Source: Paludibacter jiangxiensis
GTDB lineage: Bacteria > Bacteroidota > Bacteroidia > Bacteroidales > Paludibacteraceae
Length of the DNA stretch: 64,000 bases
NCBI RefSeq assembly: GCF_001618385.1
Contig: NZ_BDCR01000004.1
Coordinates: 124,001 to 188,000, forward strand
Reading direction: 5' to 3'
Part shown: positions 61,272-64,000 of the stretch, one piece after another
Layout: every line of letters starts with the position of its first letter
How positions within the stretch are numbered: position 1 is the first letter of the stretch
The notes under the pieces: model-generated
Told to the model about the DNA's origin: nothing
What the model saw: only the letters and a program-made list of their open reading frames with translations
Database searches by the model: none
Made by a program: the position numbers and the translations under genes

Positions 61272-62287
61272 TGGCAAAAAAATCAGATTCATACGAGCAA
61301 ATTCTTGATAAACTCAAACGAAAGGAGTATGCCCCGGTGTACTACTTTATGGGCGAGGAACCTTACTATATCGATTTGCTTGCCGATTACATCGAAGAGA
61401 ACGTGCTGGACGAGATGGAGAAATCGTTCAACCAGACTGTGCTTTACGGAAAAGATACTGATATTCGTACGGTGATCAATGCTGCCAAGCGTTTCCCGAT
61501 GGGATCGCAATATCAGGTGGTCATCGTCAAAGAGGCGCAGCAGTTGAAGGCGATCGACGAACTTACGTTCTATCTGCAAAAACCGCTGGCTTCTACTATC
61601 CTTGTTTTTTGCCACAAATACGGTACGCTCGACAAACGGAAAAAGGTGACCTCCGAGATTGAAAAGAACGGGGTGTTGTTTGTATCTGAGAAATTGCGCG
61701 ACTACCAGATTCCGCCCTGGATTGTAAAATATCTGGCCGACCGTAAGGTGAAAATCTCCGAGAAGGCAGCGCTTATGCTTACCGAATTCCTGGGGACAGA
61801 CCTGAGCAAGGTGGCCAACGAGCTTGACAAACTACTTATTACCAAACCGGCATCCGAACCCACCATCACTCCCGAACTGATAGAGAAGAATATCGGTATC
61901 AGCAAGGATTTCAATAACTTCGAGCTGCAAAGCGCCATCATAGCTGGCGATGTGTTGAAAGTAAATCGTATTGCCCGCTATTTTGCCGATAATCCCAAGA
62001 ACAATCCGATTATTGTCACACTCTCCGTTTTGTTCAATTTCTTTAGCAATCTGATGGTGTACCACTATCTGCAGGATAAAAGTCAGGCCAATGTGGCTCG
62101 TGAGTTGGGTGTCAATCCCTATTTTGTGAAGGATTTTCAGGCGGCGGCGAAGCGCTTTTCGGCGGCAAAAACATTGAGAATTATCGCTTGGCTACGTGAA
62201 TGTGATGCCCGTTCCAAAGGGATCGAAAACGTATCGACTGATGCTGGCGACCTCCTGAAAGAATTAGTATATAAAATGTTACATTAA
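61271..62287 (+). CDS. holA: DNA polymerase III subunit delta
   Basis: This clamp-loader subunit opens the beta clamp. It has 338 residues, the usual length. The N-terminal AAA-like fold starts YEQILDKLKRKEYAPVYYF and MGEEPYYIDLLADYIEENVL. LGTDLSKVANELDKLLI and FNNFELQSAIIAGDVLK are family blocks, and the C-terminal collar ends ISTDAGDLLKELVYKML-like. It is translationally coupled to amn by a one-base overlap and followed 3 bp later by the methyltransferase, so these form one operon. Confidence 0.95.
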   Translation: MAKKSDSYEQILDKLKRKEYAPVYYFMGEEPYYIDLLADYIEENVLDEMEKSFNQTVLYGKDTDIRTVINAAKRFPMGSQYQVVIVKEAQQLKAIDELTFYLQKPLASTILVFCHKYGTLDKRKKVTSEIEKNGVLFVSEKLRDYQIPPWIVKYLADRKVKISEKAALMLTEFLGTDLSKVANELDKLLITKPASEPTITPELIEKNIGISKDFNNFELQSAIIAGDVLKVNRIARYFADNPKNNPIIVTLSVLFNFFSNLMVYHYLQDKSQANVARELGVNPYFVKDFQAAAKRFSAAKTLRIIAWLRECDARSKGIENVSTDAGDLLKELVYKMLH

Positions 62288-62290
62288 ATA

Positions 62291-63073
62291 ATGAAGAAGT
62301 TTATCCGGTTCGTGCTGAACCATATTCCCCGCAAGTATCTGCAACTGTTCGCTCATGTGGCCGTAAGATCCAGCTCGATTTTTTATGTGGGTAGCAAATA
62401 TGAATGTCCTGTTTGTCATCATCGTTTTCGCAAATTGCTGCCTTATGGCTATGTCAATTCCCGCGAAAATGCGCTTTGTCCCTCATGTTTGTCTTTGGAG
62501 CGTCACCGTCAGATCTGGCTCTTTTTGCAGGCCAAAACCGAATTCTTTACCAAGCAAAGCGTGATGCTGCACATTGCTCCCGAATACTGTTTTATCAAGC
62601 GTTTCGGTGCCATGTCGAATATCGATTACTATTCGGCTGATTTGGAATCGCCGTTGGCTCGTGTGAAGATGGATATCCAGGCTATTCCGTTCGAAGAGAA
62701 TAAATTTGATGTTATCTTTTGCAATCACATACTCGAACACGTGGACGATGACTTGCTGGCTATGCGCGAACTCTATCGCGTGATGAAACCCGGCGGGTGG
62801 GGCATTATTCAGTCTCCGGTCAATCTCGCTCGTGCAGTGACCTACGAAGATAAAACAATCACTGCGCCCGAAGAACGCCTGAAACATTTCGGGCAGAAAG
62901 ATCACGTGCGTGAATACGGTCGTGATTATGCCGACCGGATGCGTTCAGTTGGTTTTAAGGTGGAAGAGGTCAATCTGCCGGAATATGTTTCCGATGATAA
63001 AATTCTCTATCATGCGCTTACTCCAAGCGTTGAGGCTGCCAAAGACACCATCATTTATTACGTTAGCAAATAA
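62291..63073 (+). CDS. SAM-dependent methyltransferase with N-terminal zinc ribbon
   Basis: The 260-residue cytoplasmic enzyme begins with a basic segment and then a four-cysteine ribbon, CPVCHHRF and ALCPSCLSLERHR. A class I methyltransferase fold follows: VMLHIAPEYCFIKRF (motif I variant without the usual GxGxG), YYSADLESP, DVIFCNHILEHVDDD and MRELYRVMKPGGWGIIQSPV. The substrate is unknown; related Methyltransf_11 proteins act on small molecules, glycans or tRNA/rRNA. Close coupling to holA is conserved-looking context but gives no clear function. Confidence 0.88.
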   Translation: MKKFIRFVLNHIPRKYLQLFAHVAVRSSSIFYVGSKYECPVCHHRFRKLLPYGYVNSRENALCPSCLSLERHRQIWLFLQAKTEFFTKQSVMLHIAPEYCFIKRFGAMSNIDYYSADLESPLARVKMDIQAIPFEENKFDVIFCNHILEHVDDDLLAMRELYRVMKPGGWGIIQSPVNLARAVTYEDKTITAPEERLKHFGQKDHVREYGRDYADRMRSVGFKVEEVNLPEYVSDDKILYHALTPSVEAAKDTIIYYVSK

Positions 63074-63091
63074 TCAATCCAGAATTTTATA

Positions 63092-64000
63092 ATGATTTTC
63101 AAGAATATCAGAGCTGTTCTGACATTAGCATTAGTTTTACTGATTTCACTTTCGGCTTATTCGGAAGTAGTTCCTAAACGTGAGTTTCGTGGAGTTTGGA
63201 TCCACACGGTTGGCAATTGGAAATACCGCACCATGAAAGCCGAAGCCATTCAGAAAGAGTGGACTAATATGCTCGATAGTTTTCAGAAGGCCGGTATGAA
63301 TGCCGTTATCTTTCAGGTTCGTCCCCAGGCTGACGCGTTTTATGAGTCCAAGCTGGAGCCATGGAGCCGTTATCTGACCGGAGAACAGGGCAAGGCTCCT
63401 AATCCGATGTGGGATCCGCTCGCCTTTATGATCGAGGAGTGCCACAAACGCGGTATGCAGTTGCATGCCTGGCTCAATCCTTACCGTGTCACCAGCAGCG
63501 AGTCGGAGGTGTTGTCGAAGATGAACAAAAAACACTCGAAGCTCTTTATTCATTATGGAAAGCAGTTGTATTTCGATCCGGGTCAACCCGAATCGCGAAA
63601 GATTGTCAACAAGGTGGTGGAGGATATTGTGGAACGTTATGATGTTGATGGTATCCATTTCGACGACTATTTCTACCCGTATCCTATCAAGGGCGAGGAG
63701 TTCAACGATGCAAAATCGTTCAAAAAATATGCAAAAAAGCAGGGCTTTGGTAAAGACGATCGTGCCAACTGGCGCAGGAATAATGTGGATCAGCTTATTA
63801 AAGAGGTGAATGAAACCGTGCATTACGAAAAACCTTGGGTGGTGTTTGGCGTGAGTCCATTTGGTATTTGGCGTAATGTGGGCAGTACTCCTGAAGGTAG
63901 CAAAACAAACGGTCTTTCCAACTATGATGACCTGTACGCTGACGTGTTACTCTGGCAAAAAAATCATTGGGTTGATTATGTAGCTCCGCAGCTTTATTGG
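63092..64000 (+). CDS. GHL10-family secreted glycosyl hydrolase-like protein, 3' end outside window
   Basis: The frame runs from ATG 63092 through the window edge, giving 303 residues with no stop. MIFKNIRAVLTLALVLLISLSAYSE-type N-terminus is a signal peptide. VPKREFRGVWIHTVGNW, AVIFQVRPQADAFY, LHAWLNPYRV, YDVDGIHFDDYFYPYP and VVFGVSPFGIWRN are diagnostic of the YngK/DUF187 (GHL10) family, a TIM-barrel group thought to act on cell-wall or other glycans. The Asp pair in HFDDYFYP is the likely active-site region. It starts 19 bp after the methyltransferase gene and is probably in the same operon. Confidence 0.9.
   Translation, partial: MIFKNIRAVLTLALVLLISLSAYSEVVPKREFRGVWIHTVGNWKYRTMKAEAIQKEWTNMLDSFQKAGMNAVIFQVRPQADAFYESKLEPWSRYLTGEQGKAPNPMWDPLAFMIEECHKRGMQLHAWLNPYRVTSSESEVLSKMNKKHSKLFIHYGKQLYFDPGQPESRKIVNKVVEDIVERYDVDGIHFDDYFYPYPIKGEEFNDAKSFKKYAKKQGFGKDDRANWRRNNVDQLIKEVNETVHYEKPWVVFGVSPFGIWRNVGSTPEGSKTNGLSNYDDLYADVLLWQKNHWVDYVAPQLYW

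Overview
The window looks like chromosomal DNA of a saccharolytic Bacteroidales bacterium. The evidence is a SusC/SusD pair, a hybrid two-component sensor-regulator of the Bacteroides type, many lipoproteins and signal peptides typical of the phylum, and repeated promoter elements of the form TAnnTTTG, the -7 consensus of Bacteroidetes. A genus cannot be fixed from sequence reading alone; a Paludibacter- or Dysgonomonas-like anaerobe is a low-confidence guess.

Layout. 1-4.8 kb: the end of an AraC regulator, a structured intergenic repeat, then a minus-strand group of PfkB kinase, DMT exporter and MFS exporter, and a small helical protein. 5-8.3 kb: three AT-rich orphan secreted or lipoprotein genes separated by near-identical ~220 bp structured repeats. 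8.6-31.3 kb: one large glucuronoxylan utilisation locus, all on the minus strand. In transcription order it holds an SDR-type mannonate oxidoreductase, mannonate dehydratase UxuA, GH115, GH30_8-like glucuronoxylanase, GH2, then SusC-SusD, then GH43 and GH67, then the hybrid sensor-regulator. 32-38.6 kb: two envelope proteins, an NtrC-type response regulator convergent with a hybrid kinase carrying REC and Hpt domains, and an aldose 1-epimerase. 38.9-43.2 kb: a second repeat-rich patch with orphan genes and a GH28. 43.3-50 kb: a small membrane protein, an M24 peptidase, a hypothetical gene, and a G+C-rich trio of outer-membrane beta-barrel, LytS-type kinase and LytTR regulator. 50.1-60.3 kb: a CE15 glucuronoyl esterase, an acyltransferase, an M61 peptidase, a small porin-like protein, DPP III (M49), a 2-hydroxyacid dehydrogenase, a DUF5009-type membrane protein and a Dabb protein. 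60.5-64 kb: AMP nucleosidase, DNA polymerase III delta, a zinc-ribbon methyltransferase, and the start of a GHL10 family protein.

How it works together. The 8.6-31.3 kb locus can be read as a pathway. GH30_8 cuts xylan next to methylglucuronic acid branches. SusC/SusD import the products. GH115 and GH67 remove the glucuronic acid from internal and terminal xylose. GH43 trims the remaining xylo-oligosaccharides. UxuA and the SDR carry the uronic acid towards 2-keto-3-deoxygluconate. The CE15 esterase at 50.1 kb, which would cut lignin-glucuronate esters, is a plausible unlinked partner.

The most unusual unexplained feature is the repeat family containing CGTCGGATT-TGC-AATCCGACG. Its CCGACGGGACGAG end lies just upstream of five genes in the sense direction, mostly AT-rich orphans, in two separate patches. 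This gives a cassette-like gene-repeat-gene arrangement.
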